Source: Planctomycetota bacterium
GTDB lineage: Bacteria; Planctomycetota; Phycisphaerae; UBA1845; PWPN01
Reading direction: 5' to 3'
DNA: 64,000 bases
Assembly (NCBI GenBank): GCA_022711465.1
Contig: JAKLEZ010000021.1
Span: 1-64,000 of the forward strand
The notes under the pieces are model-generated. The model made no database searches. It was not told where the DNA came from and saw only the letters and a list, made by a program, of their open reading frames with translations. Below, in pieces: positions 45,702 through 53,946 of the stretch (the stretch's first letter is position 1; every line of letters starts with the position of its first letter). A program made the position numbers and the translations under genes.

Positions 45702-46871
45702 ATGCGTTCGATCCTCCATTTCGATGCCGATGCCTTTTTTGCCTCCGTGGAGCAGGCGGCGGATCGACGACTGCGCGGGCGGGCGATCGTGGTGGGGGGG
45801 CTGCACCGGGGGATTGTGGCGTCGGCCAGCTATGAGGCCCGGGCGTTTGGCGTTTACACTCCGATGCCGGTAGCCAAGGCCCGCAAGTTGTGCCCGCATT
45901 TGATCGTCGTACCGCCCCGGTTCGAGTTGTATGAGCAGTTCTCGGATCATATCTTCGGTATGGCTGGCGAGGTGGCTCCGATTGTCGAGAAGCAAGGCGT
46001 GGACGAGGGCTACCTGGACCTGACCGGCACGCGGCAGTGTCTCCGGAAGGATCCGGAAGAGGTGGCTCAGAAGTTGCGAGCCAACGTCAAGGACTGGCTC
46101 AAGGTGACCATCTCGCAGGGCCTGTCCCGCAACAAGCTGCTCAGTCAGATCGTCAGCAAGCTGTACAAGCCTGACGGGTTGACGGTCATTCCGCCGTGCG
46201 AGGATCGTGAGCTGGCCTTTCTGCACCCTTTGCCGGTCAAGTGGCTTCCGGGCGTCGGGCCGGCGGGGGCGCGGTTGATGCAGTCGGCGGGCCTGACCCG
46301 CATCGGCCAAGTGGCAGACATGCCGATGGACTGGCTGAGCGAGCTGATGGGCTCGTCCGCCCGGCAGCTCCGCGATTTCGCCCGCAACATCGACAACCGG
46401 CCGGTGGTGGCCGATCGGCCGGAAGCCCTTTCCTACGGGCACCAGGAGACCTTCGACGAAGATACGGCCGACGCAGTGTTCGTGGACGCCAAGCTGCGAG
46501 CGTTGGCCGACCATGCCTTTGTGCGGTTGCGGGCGGATGCCAAGCAGGCCCGTACGGTCAGCGTCAAGATCCGCTACACGGACATGGACGAGCACCAGGG
46601 GCAGAGCAGCCTGGCCGAGCCGACCGACGTCGAGCAGGATATGTACCCTCTGCTGTCGAAGCTGCTCAAGCGATTGTGGGATCGGCGGGTACGGCTTCGC
46701 ATGGTCCAGGTCACGTTGTCCAACGTCTACAACGGCTATCGGCAGATGGACCTGTTCGGCGTCAAGCAGAGGCAGCGCGACCTGGCGTTGACTTGCGAGG
46801 CGATCCGCGACCGGCATGGCCGGAAGGCCCTGATGCGGGCTCATGATTGGGTGCTGATTGCTGGCCGCTGA
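45702..46871 (+). CDS. Y-family translesion DNA polymerase
   Basis: The protein has 389 residues. Catalytic metal ligands are visible in FDADAFFASVEQ (Asp8, Asp10 region) and VDEGYLDLTG (Asp101, Glu102). The nucleotide-contact motif is SYEARAFGV, with a helix-hairpin-helix-like GVGPAGARLMQSAGL. Residues 348-352, QMDLF, match the QxxLF beta-clamp-binding peptide. The protein belongs to the DinB/UmuC/ImuB group; residues that ImuB lacks are intact here, so it should be catalytically active. The ATG follows repeat sequence GCTGACTGCTGCCC without a clear ribosome site. Between a UmuD-like protease and a DnaE-type polymerase it would act as the translesion polymerase of a mutasome. Confidence 0.85.
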   Translation: MRSILHFDADAFFASVEQAADRRLRGRAIVVGGLHRGIVASASYEARAFGVYTPMPVAKARKLCPHLIVVPPRFELYEQFSDHIFGMAGEVAPIVEKQGVDEGYLDLTGTRQCLRKDPEEVAQKLRANVKDWLKVTISQGLSRNKLLSQIVSKLYKPDGLTVIPPCEDRELAFLHPLPVKWLPGVGPAGARLMQSAGLTRIGQVADMPMDWLSELMGSSARQLRDFARNIDNRPVVADRPEALSYGHQETFDEDTADAVFVDAKLRALADHAFVRLRADAKQARTVSVKIRYTDMDEHQGQSSLAEPTDVEQDMYPLLSKLLKRLWDRRVRLRMVQVTLSNVYNGYRQMDLFGVKQRQRDLALTCEAIRDRHGRKALMRAHDWVLIAGR

Positions 46872-46880
46872 CTGCTACTC

Positions 46881-49800
46881 ATGTTCCTTTCGCTGCACAA
46901 TCGTTCCGCTCATTCGTTCGGGTCGTCGTTGACGACGTCGGGGCAGCTGATGGAGTTTGCGGTGCGGCATGGGATGTCCGCGATCGCGTTGACCGATCTG
47001 CACGGGCTCTACGGGGCAGTGGCGTTTCAGCAGGCCTGCGAGAAGGGGGGGATCCGGCCGGTGATCGGCGCTGAACTGATGCTGCGGGACGGCCCGGCGG
47101 TGACGATGCTCGTGGGCAACTCGGTCGGGTACGGCCATCTCTGCCGGCTGGTGTCGACGCATCACCTTCGCGAGGAGCCGTTGGGGATTGCGGATCTGTG
47201 CGCCCATGCGGAGGGGTTGTGGTGTTTGTTGGGGAGCGGTCAGCGATCAGCGGTCAGTGGTCAGCAAGAAGGGCGAGAGGGTGCTGATGGCACGTTGAGG
47301 ACGATGCTCAACTCGGATGCTGTTCGCGAGGCGTTCGTGGGGCGGTTGTACGTTGAGTTGGCGATTCACCATCCCGACGATGCGGCCGAGGCCCGGCGGC
47401 GGGGGTGTGCGGCGGATGAGGCGGGTGTGCCGGTTGTGGCCACGTGCGAGTCACGGTGTCCGCGGCCGGAGATGAACCCGATCTTGCGAGCCTTGGCTTC
47501 GATCGGCACCCTGACCCTGTTGGGCGTCCCGCACGCGGACAAGCCGCTTGGGCGGTGGCATCTGCGCACGCCGGCGGAGATGGAGCGGCTCTTCCGTCGC
47601 CGGCCGGACGCATTGACCAACACGGCGGCCATCGCCGAGCAATGTGACTTCCGGTTTGACTTTTCGAGCAACCGGTTTCCCGCGTTTGATGCCCCCGACG
47701 GCAAGACGGCCGTGCGGTATCTGCGCGAGTTGTGTGTGGCCGGCTGCCGGCGGCGGTATGTGGACGAGCTGCCGCAGCGAGGGATCGGTGGGCGGCGGCC
47801 GTCGATGGCGGAGGCTCTGAGCCGACTGGATCGCGAGTTGGCGGTGATCGAGCAGGTTGGCTATGCGGAGTACTTCCTGGTTTTCCACGAGATCGTCTCC
47901 TACTGCCGCGGTCGGGGCATCGCCACGCTGGCCCGGGGGTCGGCGGCCGACTCGCTGGTCTGTTACGCGCTGGGCGTGAGCCACGCCTGCCCGTTCCGGT
48001 TTGACCTTCCGTTCGATCGTTTCCTCAACCCGGAGCGAGCCAAGTTCAGCAAGATGGCCGACATCGATCTGGACCTGCCCTGGGACCGGCGCGAGGAGGT
48101 CATGCGCTGGGTGTACGAACGCTGGGGACATGATCAAGTAGCGATGATCGGGTCGGCCAACACTTACCGGGCGCGGGCGGCGGTAGCCGAACTGGGCAAG
48201 GTCTACGGTCTTCCACCGCATGAGATCCACAAGTTTACGAGGCGATTGCCCTGGTTTGGGCGAGTCGCGGATCTCGATGCGGGCGGTGAGGAGGAGCAGC
48301 ATGAAGCCGGAGCGATAGGCGGAGGACCGCCGCCTCGTCGTCAAGAGGAGCGTCACCGGGCGATCTCTCGCCCAGGCAACGCGCAACTCGAGGAGCCCTA
48401 CCGCACAATCCTCCGGACCGCCGGGGCGTTGGAAGGATTGCCGCATCATTGGTCGATGCACCCTTGCGGGTTGGTGGTATCGCCGGAGTCGTTGATCGCG
48501 CTGGTGCCGGTGCAGCGTTCACCGCGCGGCTTGCTGGTTGCCCAGTACGACATGGACGCGATCGAGGATCTCGGCTTCATCAAGATCGACCTGCTCGGCC
48601 AGGCGGGGTTGTCCGTGCTCCGCGACAGCGTGGCGGAGATCAACCGTACCGAGCGCGAGCCGATCGATCTGGCTACGGACGTAGACTACTCGGACGACCG
48701 GACCTGGTCGATGATCGCCGGTGGCGGCGCCCGGGGTGTGCATCACATTGAATCGCCCGCCATGACCAGTCTGATTCGCCAGTGCAACTGCCGGGACATT
48801 GACGCGCTGACCGCGATTGTGGCCATTATCCGGCCGGGCGCGGCCAATCAGGGCAAGAAGGACCGGTTCGCCCGCCGCTACCAGGGTCTCGAGCCGGCGA
48901 GCTACGTGCATCCCTCGGTCAGGAATTCGCTGGCGAGCACCTACGGGCTGATGGTCTTCGAAGAGCACATTCTGCAGGTGGCGGTGGATTTTGCGGGAAT
49001 GAACCTCGGCCGGGCGGATGTGCTCCGTCGGGCATTGAACAAGCAGAAGCGGGACCTGGTCGCCGAGTTGAAGGGCGAGTTCCGGAACGGCGCCCGCCGG
49101 ATGGGTCGTCGCGAGGACGAGATCGCAGCGGTGTGGGACATGGTCGGCGGATTCTGCGGATTCATGTTCAACAAGGCCCACTCGGCCGAATACGCGGTCG
49201 AGGCCTTCCAGGGCGCGTGGCTCAAGTGCCGCTGGCCGGCGCATTATCTGGCGGCCATTCTCTCCAACTACCGCGGCTTTTACGCCCAATCACCGACATT
49301 GCCGCAGATCCTGTACGTGCTCGAGGCCTTGCGATTGGGGGTCGGCTTCCGCCCGCCGTGCGTCAATCGCTCGGGCCAACGATTTCGCGTCGAACGAAAC
49401 GAAAGTGATGGCCGTTGGGTCATTCGCGTGCCGCTGAGCCACATTCAAGGTCTGTCCGAGGCATGGTTGGACCGCTACCACGGCGAGCGAGAACGAGGCG
49501 TGTTCACCGACCTGGCGGATTTCATCGAGCGATGCCGGCCGGGCGACGCGGAATCCCAGTTGCTGCTCGACAGCGGGGCGCTCGATGCACTGGGTGAAAA
49601 CCGGCCGGCGATGTTCTGGCAGATGCGGCGATTACTCAAGGAGAGCCGTCGGGTTGGGGGCCTGTTTGCGGCGCATCCGCGGCGCGGCGACTCGCCCGTG
49701 GACCTGCCCTCAAGCGATCGTCGGCCGCCCGGTCTGCCGACCCGTCTCACCTGTCCCGACGCCTGGCAGACGGCCCAGCGGGAGATGGAACTGCTCGGCT

Positions 49801-50168
49801 TTCCAATCACGATCGAGCCGCTGACTTTCCTGAGCCGCGACGACAAGGGTCGGCACATTGACTGGCCACGTTACGCGCCGGTGAGCGAACTGAGCGTTCA
49901 TTCGCGGCGGCGGGTCGCGGTCTGCGGCCTGATGGTGGCCGACCGGCTCAATACCACGCCAGCCGGCGAGATGATGAAGTTCGTGACCCTGGCCGACCGC
50001 ACCGGTTTCGTCGAGGCGATTTTGTTCCCCGACACCTACCGGCATTTCGGTCACTTGACGGTGAGTCAGCCAATCCTGGCTGCGACGGGTGTGGTTGAAC
50101 GGTTCGAAAACGGCAACGGCTTCGCGTTTCGCGTGGAGCGGGTCGAGCCGCCGCGCAGGGTTGGGTGA
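46881..50168 (+). CDS. DnaE-type (C-family) polymerase, DnaE2-like
   Basis: The protein has 1095 residues. An N-terminal PHP domain (LHNRSAHSFG, ALTDLHGLYG) is degenerate: the HxH becomes HNR and the TDH becomes TDL, so PHP metal catalysis is unlikely. The polymerase Asp pair is present as MADIDLDLPW, and the third Asp in LGFIKIDLLG. RSLASTYGLMVFEEHI and FNKAHSAEYAVE are typical of DnaE2. A helix-hairpin-helix region and an OB-fold (MMKFVTLADRTGFVEAI) close the protein. Size and order match error-prone DnaE2 of the imuA-imuB-dnaE2 cassettes. It starts 9 nt after the Y-family gene. Residues 118-137 are encoded by inserted GGTCAGC-type repeats. The ATG follows GCTGACTGCTACTC, without a clear ribosome site. 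Confidence 0.85.
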   Translation: MFLSLHNRSAHSFGSSLTTSGQLMEFAVRHGMSAIALTDLHGLYGAVAFQQACEKGGIRPVIGAELMLRDGPAVTMLVGNSVGYGHLCRLVSTHHLREEPLGIADLCAHAEGLWCLLGSGQRSAVSGQQEGREGADGTLRTMLNSDAVREAFVGRLYVELAIHHPDDAAEARRRGCAADEAGVPVVATCESRCPRPEMNPILRALASIGTLTLLGVPHADKPLGRWHLRTPAEMERLFRRRPDALTNTAAIAEQCDFRFDFSSNRFPAFDAPDGKTAVRYLRELCVAGCRRRYVDELPQRGIGGRRPSMAEALSRLDRELAVIEQVGYAEYFLVFHEIVSYCRGRGIATLARGSAADSLVCYALGVSHACPFRFDLPFDRFLNPERAKFSKMADIDLDLPWDRREEVMRWVYERWGHDQVAMIGSANTYRARAAVAELGKVYGLPPHEIHKFTRRLPWFGRVADLDAGGEEEQHEAGAIGGGPPPRRQEERHRAISRPGNAQLEEPYRTILRTAGALEGLPHHWSMHPCGLVVSPESLIALVPVQRSPRGLLVAQYDMDAIEDLGFIKIDLLGQAGLSVLRDSVAEINRTEREPIDLATDVDYSDDRTWSMIAGGGARGVHHIESPAMTSLIRQCNCRDIDALTAIVAIIRPGAANQGKKDRFARRYQGLEPASYVHPSVRNSLASTYGLMVFEEHILQVAVDFAGMNLGRADVLRRALNKQKRDLVAELKGEFRNGARRMGRREDEIAAVWDMVGGFCGFMFNKAHSAEYAVEAFQGAWLKCRWPAHYLAAILSNYRGFYAQSPTLPQILYVLEALRLGVGFRPPCVNRSGQRFRVERNESDGRWVIRVPLSHIQGLSEAWLDRYHGERERGVFTDLADFIERCRPGDAESQLLLDSGALDALGENRPAMFWQMRRLLKESRRVGGLFAAHPRRGDSPVDLPSSDRRPPGLPTRLTCPDAWQTAQREMELLGFPITIEPLTFLSRDDKGRHIDWPRYAPVSELSVHSRRRVAVCGLMVADRLNTTPAGEMMKFVTLADRTGFVEAILFPDTYRHFGHLTVSQPILAATGVVERFENGNGFAFRVERVEPPRRVG
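47236..47265 (+). repeat. GGTCAGC-type repeat inserted in the DnaE2-like gene
   Basis: The 30 bp consist of GCGGTCAGCGATCAGC, then GGTCAGTGGTCAGC, and keep the reading frame. The encoded GSGQRSAVSGQQ is low-complexity and falls in a loop between PHP-domain elements. The same unit types flank the Y-family gene and occur at 53849-53871. Confidence 0.7.
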
Positions 50169-50331
50169 GGCGAGCGCTGGCCTGCCAGCGAGTCACAGTG
50201 ATGCCGGCCGGACAGACCGCGATCATGCCCGGAGGCCGCCCAGGGCTGCAATCATCCACTGGTCGGACAGCGAGCACCGGCCGAGGCGGCATGCCCGCTC
50301 AGGCGTGTTCAGGTCGAGGCGGGCCACGAAA

Positions 50332-52995
50332 TCACCGGTCGAGCGATCGTCCCCGCCGATCACGCTTGAGGATCAGCTCGTACCAGAGGGTTCCTTGCCC
50401 GCCGATCTCGATGGTGCTGCCGCCGCGGTCGTCGGGTCTGGGCTGGATGCGGTGTCGGCGTTCACCTTTCTCGTCGAGTGAGAACGCCTCCAGGCGCTCG
50501 GGCGGCAACGGCAGCGTGATCCGGGCCGGCACGACCTCTACCAGGCTCGGCGGGCGGCCCCATTCGTGGCCGACGCTGGACCGCGTGTCGTCCGTCCACC
50601 GCATATCGGTGTTCTCGGCGGAGCCTGTGGCGACAATGATTGCCCGGCCGGGTCCGGCGAAGGATCGGCCTTCGATGAGGGAGACGCAGATCGTCGACCA
50701 GTCCTGAAGGGTGCGCCCGGGCGAAAGAGCGACATCACCGAGGGTAAACGAGCGACCGGCGGTGAAGCCGATGACCGCCTTGGTGCGAGCCGTATCGACG
50801 GTAACGACGCCCTTGTTCGGCACCCGGCGGTCCCAGGTGATCTCCTTGGTGTCCGAGACCAGCAGTCGGGTGTCCGGCGGAGCGATCCGACCTGGCGGCT
50901 CCTCGCGGTTTCTGGCCCCTGCCCGGATGGCGGTGCGATGCAGCAGCGACATGGCCGGGTCAACGCCCAGTGCATCCTGCTCGACCTGTTTCCAGGCCCG
51001 GCCCTGCTGGAGGATGAGTTCTGGTTCGCGCTCCGGGGGCAGGCCGCTGAGCACCGCTTCGCTGGCCGGAGCGACATGGCCGGTCCGGAACATGAGGGCC
51101 GCGGTGAGCAGGTTGACCATCTTGGTCGGATGCTGGCCGATGTCGAAGAAGCCGTCGATCTTGCCGGTGTCCCAGCGTCCGCTGTGGTTGTAGGCGAACA
51201 GGAAGATCCCGTCCCAGTCCTGGAAAGCGGCATGGGCGGCCAGCAGAAGCGGGCATTCACTGCTGAAGGTATTGGGCGCGGAGTGGTTGTATTCGGTGAT
51301 GGTGAACGGCTTGCCCTCTACCCGCTGCATCGAGAGCCCGGCCAGGACGCCGCCGACCTCGTTGACCATGCTGCGATTCTGGACCGTCCAGTCCCGTGGG
51401 TCCCAGGGCCGGTTCGGGAAATGCGGATGCTGCCAGTAGGCATGGCCGTCCACCGCGTCAAACCGGGCCTGCAGGTTCGGCGTACTGCAGCCGACGATTG
51501 TGCCGATGACGACGCCGGGGTACCTCAGGTCTTCCTTGATGAACCGCTGCATGGTCTGCCAGTAGTCGCGTTCGATGGTCCACAGGAACCGCAGCCCGTC
51601 GATGCGAGCGGCTCGCGACCAGACACGACCGTCGTGCCGGCCGATCCACGGGATCCGCTCCTGTTCGACGGTTTCCTCCGGCTGGAGTCCCTGCAGGCCG
51701 CCAGGTCGCAGCGAGGCGTCGGCGAGCCAGATCTTGCCGGTGGCTTTGGCCAGCCCGCTGAAGTTGACGCGGGCGTTGGAGTCGGTGGCTGAGGCGACGA
51801 AAGTCAGGCGGTGCTCGCTCCACTCGGGGGTGATCGCCACGCTGGCCGAGAGGCCCAGGTTGCCGTACGGTTCATGGGCCTGTCCGCAGGCCGCCTCGAT
51901 GGCCCGGGGCGGTTCGGCTCTGGCCCGGAAGCAGAGCGTGTAGAGATCGCCTTCCCTGACGCTCAGGCCGCCGTGGTTCAGTTGGACGTGCCAGCCCTGC
52001 TTGCCGGTCTGGGTGACCGTCACCTGGGCGACCGGCGGCTTGCCGTCCTCACGTACCTCGAGCACCACATTTCCGGCTGCGCCCTCGTGTTGTTCGAGGT
52101 TCCAGCCGGGGCGGGCGATGGTTGTCCGGGCGCCGAGCGGTCTGAGCATCTCCCGTCCCGGCGGTTCGTTGCGTGAGGCCCAGGCCCTGCTCAGTTCCGG
52201 CGTGGTCGGATACCGCCGTCTCAGCCATACGTTCCACTGGTGAGCGAGATCATGGGCAAACGGGCGGGGCAGACGGTCGAGGTCGCCGCCCAGGTAGTGC
52301 TGGATGATGCCGTTCTCGTTGTTGATCTCGACCATCGCGATCGAGGGGTCTTCCACGCAGGTCAGCCGCGTGTAGGGGTTGCGGTGGGTGAGCAGTGCCC
52401 GGGCGTATTGCTTCTGCAGTTCGATCATGCGGGCGTTGAACATGCCCACGGTGTGGCGTTCCTTCCAGTCGAGTTCCTCGATCTCGCGCGGCAGGCCGTC
52501 GCCGGCGTGGAACCGGCGGCCGACCAGGAGATTCAGGTTGGAGTAGATGCCGTGCTTCTTCAGCTCGCTGATCAGGAAATCCAGGCGATCGAGGGCCTCG
52601 GGAACCAGTTCACCGCTGTCGGCCGCCTCTCGCCTGGTGATGCCACTGGGGAACGGCGAGGTGTCCATGTGATGGAACCGGACCACGTTGATGCCGAACT
52701 TGGCCATCCGGGCGGCGATGCCCTCGGCCTCGTCCTTGCGGGGAATGGTCCCCGCGAAGCAGAGGTTCACGCCCAGGAACCGGACCCGTTGGTCGCCGGC
52801 GTAGAAATGCCCGTCGTTGCCGGCGCGAATCGGTCCGAACCTGCCGGCCGGAACATGGTTCAGAAAGCTCAGGTCCGTCGGTCCCTCGGTCCCGTCATTC
52901 CAGGGCAGCACGAAAGGGATCAGGCCGGCCTCGCCGCCAGGAGCGGCCAGGGGCGTCAGGCACGATGTGAGCCACAGCAACTGTGATGCGATCAT
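50332..52995 (-). CDS. Secreted GH5-like glycosidase with carbohydrate-binding insert
   Basis: The protein has 887 residues from the ATG at 52995, where GGAAGGAG stands 7 nt upstream; the ATG at 53001 is too close. A signal peptide precedes a TIM-barrel typical of GH5/GH2-like cellulase-fold proteins: RVRFLGVNLCFAGTIPR, FGINVVRFHHMDTSPFP, and the acid/base Glu in EINNENGII. The barrel is interrupted by a CBM4/9-type beta-sandwich (about GWNLEQHEGAAGNVVLEV to KIWLADASLRPG). It resumes with HAYWQHPHFP, then the probable nucleophile Glu in FTITEYNHSAPN. The specificity is unknown. It is the last gene of a minus-strand run after the IMPase-like gene (34 bp). Confidence 0.75.
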   Translation of the reverse strand: MIASQLLWLTSCLTPLAAPGGEAGLIPFVLPWNDGTEGPTDLSFLNHVPAGRFGPIRAGNDGHFYAGDQRVRFLGVNLCFAGTIPRKDEAEGIAARMAKFGINVVRFHHMDTSPFPSGITRREAADSGELVPEALDRLDFLISELKKHGIYSNLNLLVGRRFHAGDGLPREIEELDWKERHTVGMFNARMIELQKQYARALLTHRNPYTRLTCVEDPSIAMVEINNENGIIQHYLGGDLDRLPRPFAHDLAHQWNVWLRRRYPTTPELSRAWASRNEPPGREMLRPLGARTTIARPGWNLEQHEGAAGNVVLEVREDGKPPVAQVTVTQTGKQGWHVQLNHGGLSVREGDLYTLCFRARAEPPRAIEAACGQAHEPYGNLGLSASVAITPEWSEHRLTFVASATDSNARVNFSGLAKATGKIWLADASLRPGGLQGLQPEETVEQERIPWIGRHDGRVWSRAARIDGLRFLWTIERDYWQTMQRFIKEDLRYPGVVIGTIVGCSTPNLQARFDAVDGHAYWQHPHFPNRPWDPRDWTVQNRSMVNEVGGVLAGLSMQRVEGKPFTITEYNHSAPNTFSSECPLLLAAHAAFQDWDGIFLFAYNHSGRWDTGKIDGFFDIGQHPTKMVNLLTAALMFRTGHVAPASEAVLSGLPPEREPELILQQGRAWKQVEQDALGVDPAMSLLHRTAIRAGARNREEPPGRIAPPDTRLLVSDTKEITWDRRVPNKGVVTVDTARTKAVIGFTAGRSFTLGDVALSPGRTLQDWSTICVSLIEGRSFAGPGRAIIVATGSAENTDMRWTDDTRSSVGHEWGRPPSLVEVVPARITLPLPPERLEAFSLDEKGERRHRIQPRPDDRGGSTIEIGGQGTLWYELILKRDRRGRSLDR

Positions 52996-53029
52996 GAGCA
53001 TTCTCCTTCCCGCGTGGGCTTGAGACGGG

Positions 53030-53836
53030 CTACTCTGCTGCCGCCTGCATCTCCGCCCAAAGACGGTCCAGCATCGCCGGGCGGGCGGCCAGATAGCCCA
53101 CTTCCTTGTGGCCATCGATCGCCAGGTCAACCGGAAACACCGGCCGATCGAGCGTGCTGTGTGTTCGGACCCCGACCTCGTTGCCGATCAGCCAGCCGGC
53201 GGCCACGTCCCACAGGTGACACTCGCCCAGGTAGACGGCATCGAAGCCGCCGGCCGCCAGGTAGGCCAGATGCAGGGCGGTCGAGCCGGTATTCCGTAAT
53301 CGGTACTTCTGCAGCCAGGGGTGGAGGACGGCCGGCAGCCGATGATGAGTGCCCGATGGGATGCCGATGAGCACGTCAGCGGAGTAGGGCGGTTCGGTCT
53401 GCAGCCGCCGCTCGTTGAGCCATGCTCCGCCGCCGGCGCTGGCCGAGTACATGTCCCCGCCGGTCGGGTCAAGAATCATGCCCACCACCGGGTAGCCGTT
53501 CTCCACCAGGGCCACCGAGACCGAGTACAACGGAACCGAGCGGGCGTAGTTGCGGGTGCCGTCGATCGGATCGATCACCCAGCATCTTTTGGCGGTGGTG
53601 ATGTCCGCATGCCGGAGGGGGTCGACCTGGGTCTCCTCGGTCAGGACCGCGTCGTGTGGATAGCGCGACGCGATCGCGTCGAGCAAGGCGGCCTGAACCG
53701 CATGGTCGGCATCCGTAACCGGCGAGGCATCCGGCTTGATCGAAGTCTTCGCCATCCCGAACCGAGCCCGGGCGACCATCCCCGCCTCGCGGATCCAGGT
53801 GAGCGACTCTCTGCGAATGGTCTCGTAGGTGTTCAT
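53030..53836 (-). CDS. Inositol-monophosphatase family protein
   Basis: The protein has 268 residues from the ATG at 53836 (a GTG three codons upstream is possible). The metal-binding signature is CWVIDPIDGTRNYA, preceded by VLTEETQVD and followed by HLWDVAAGWLIG, matching Mg-dependent inositol-1-phosphatase/CysQ-like enzymes. These remove phosphate from inositol monophosphate, adenosine 3',5'-bisphosphate or related sugars; the choice cannot be made from sequence alone. No signal peptide, so cytoplasmic. It lies between a haem gene and a glycosidase gene, separated from the former by 110 bp that include short repeats. Confidence 0.9.
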   Translation of the reverse strand: MNTYETIRRESLTWIREAGMVARARFGMAKTSIKPDASPVTDADHAVQAALLDAIASRYPHDAVLTEETQVDPLRHADITTAKRCWVIDPIDGTRNYARSVPLYSVSVALVENGYPVVGMILDPTGGDMYSASAGGGAWLNERRLQTEPPYSADVLIGIPSGTHHRLPAVLHPWLQKYRLRNTGSTALHLAYLAAGGFDAVYLGECHLWDVAAGWLIGNEVGVRTHSTLDRPVFPVDLAIDGHKEVGYLAARPAMLDRLWAEMQAAAE

Positions 53837-53848
53837 GGTGTTCACCGC

Positions 53849-53871
53849 AATCAGCGGTCAGCGATCAGTCA
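53849..53871. repeat. GGTCAGC-type short repeat
   Basis: AATCAGCGGTCAGCGATCAG and a few further bases lie just upstream of the IMPase-like start, on the plus strand. They match the units at 45615-45701 and 47236-47265. Confidence 0.6.
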
Positions 53872-53946
53872 TCCCATGGCGACTACCGGCAGATGGCCCA
53901 CAGGGTTTCTCGAGCCAGGGCACGAGGCTTTCCGCTCACTACTCTT

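Noticed and set aside
45615..53871. GGTCAGC repeats considered as a CRISPR array
   Set aside because: Units are short, irregular, in both orientations and without unique spacers of constant length, and no cas genes occur in the window.
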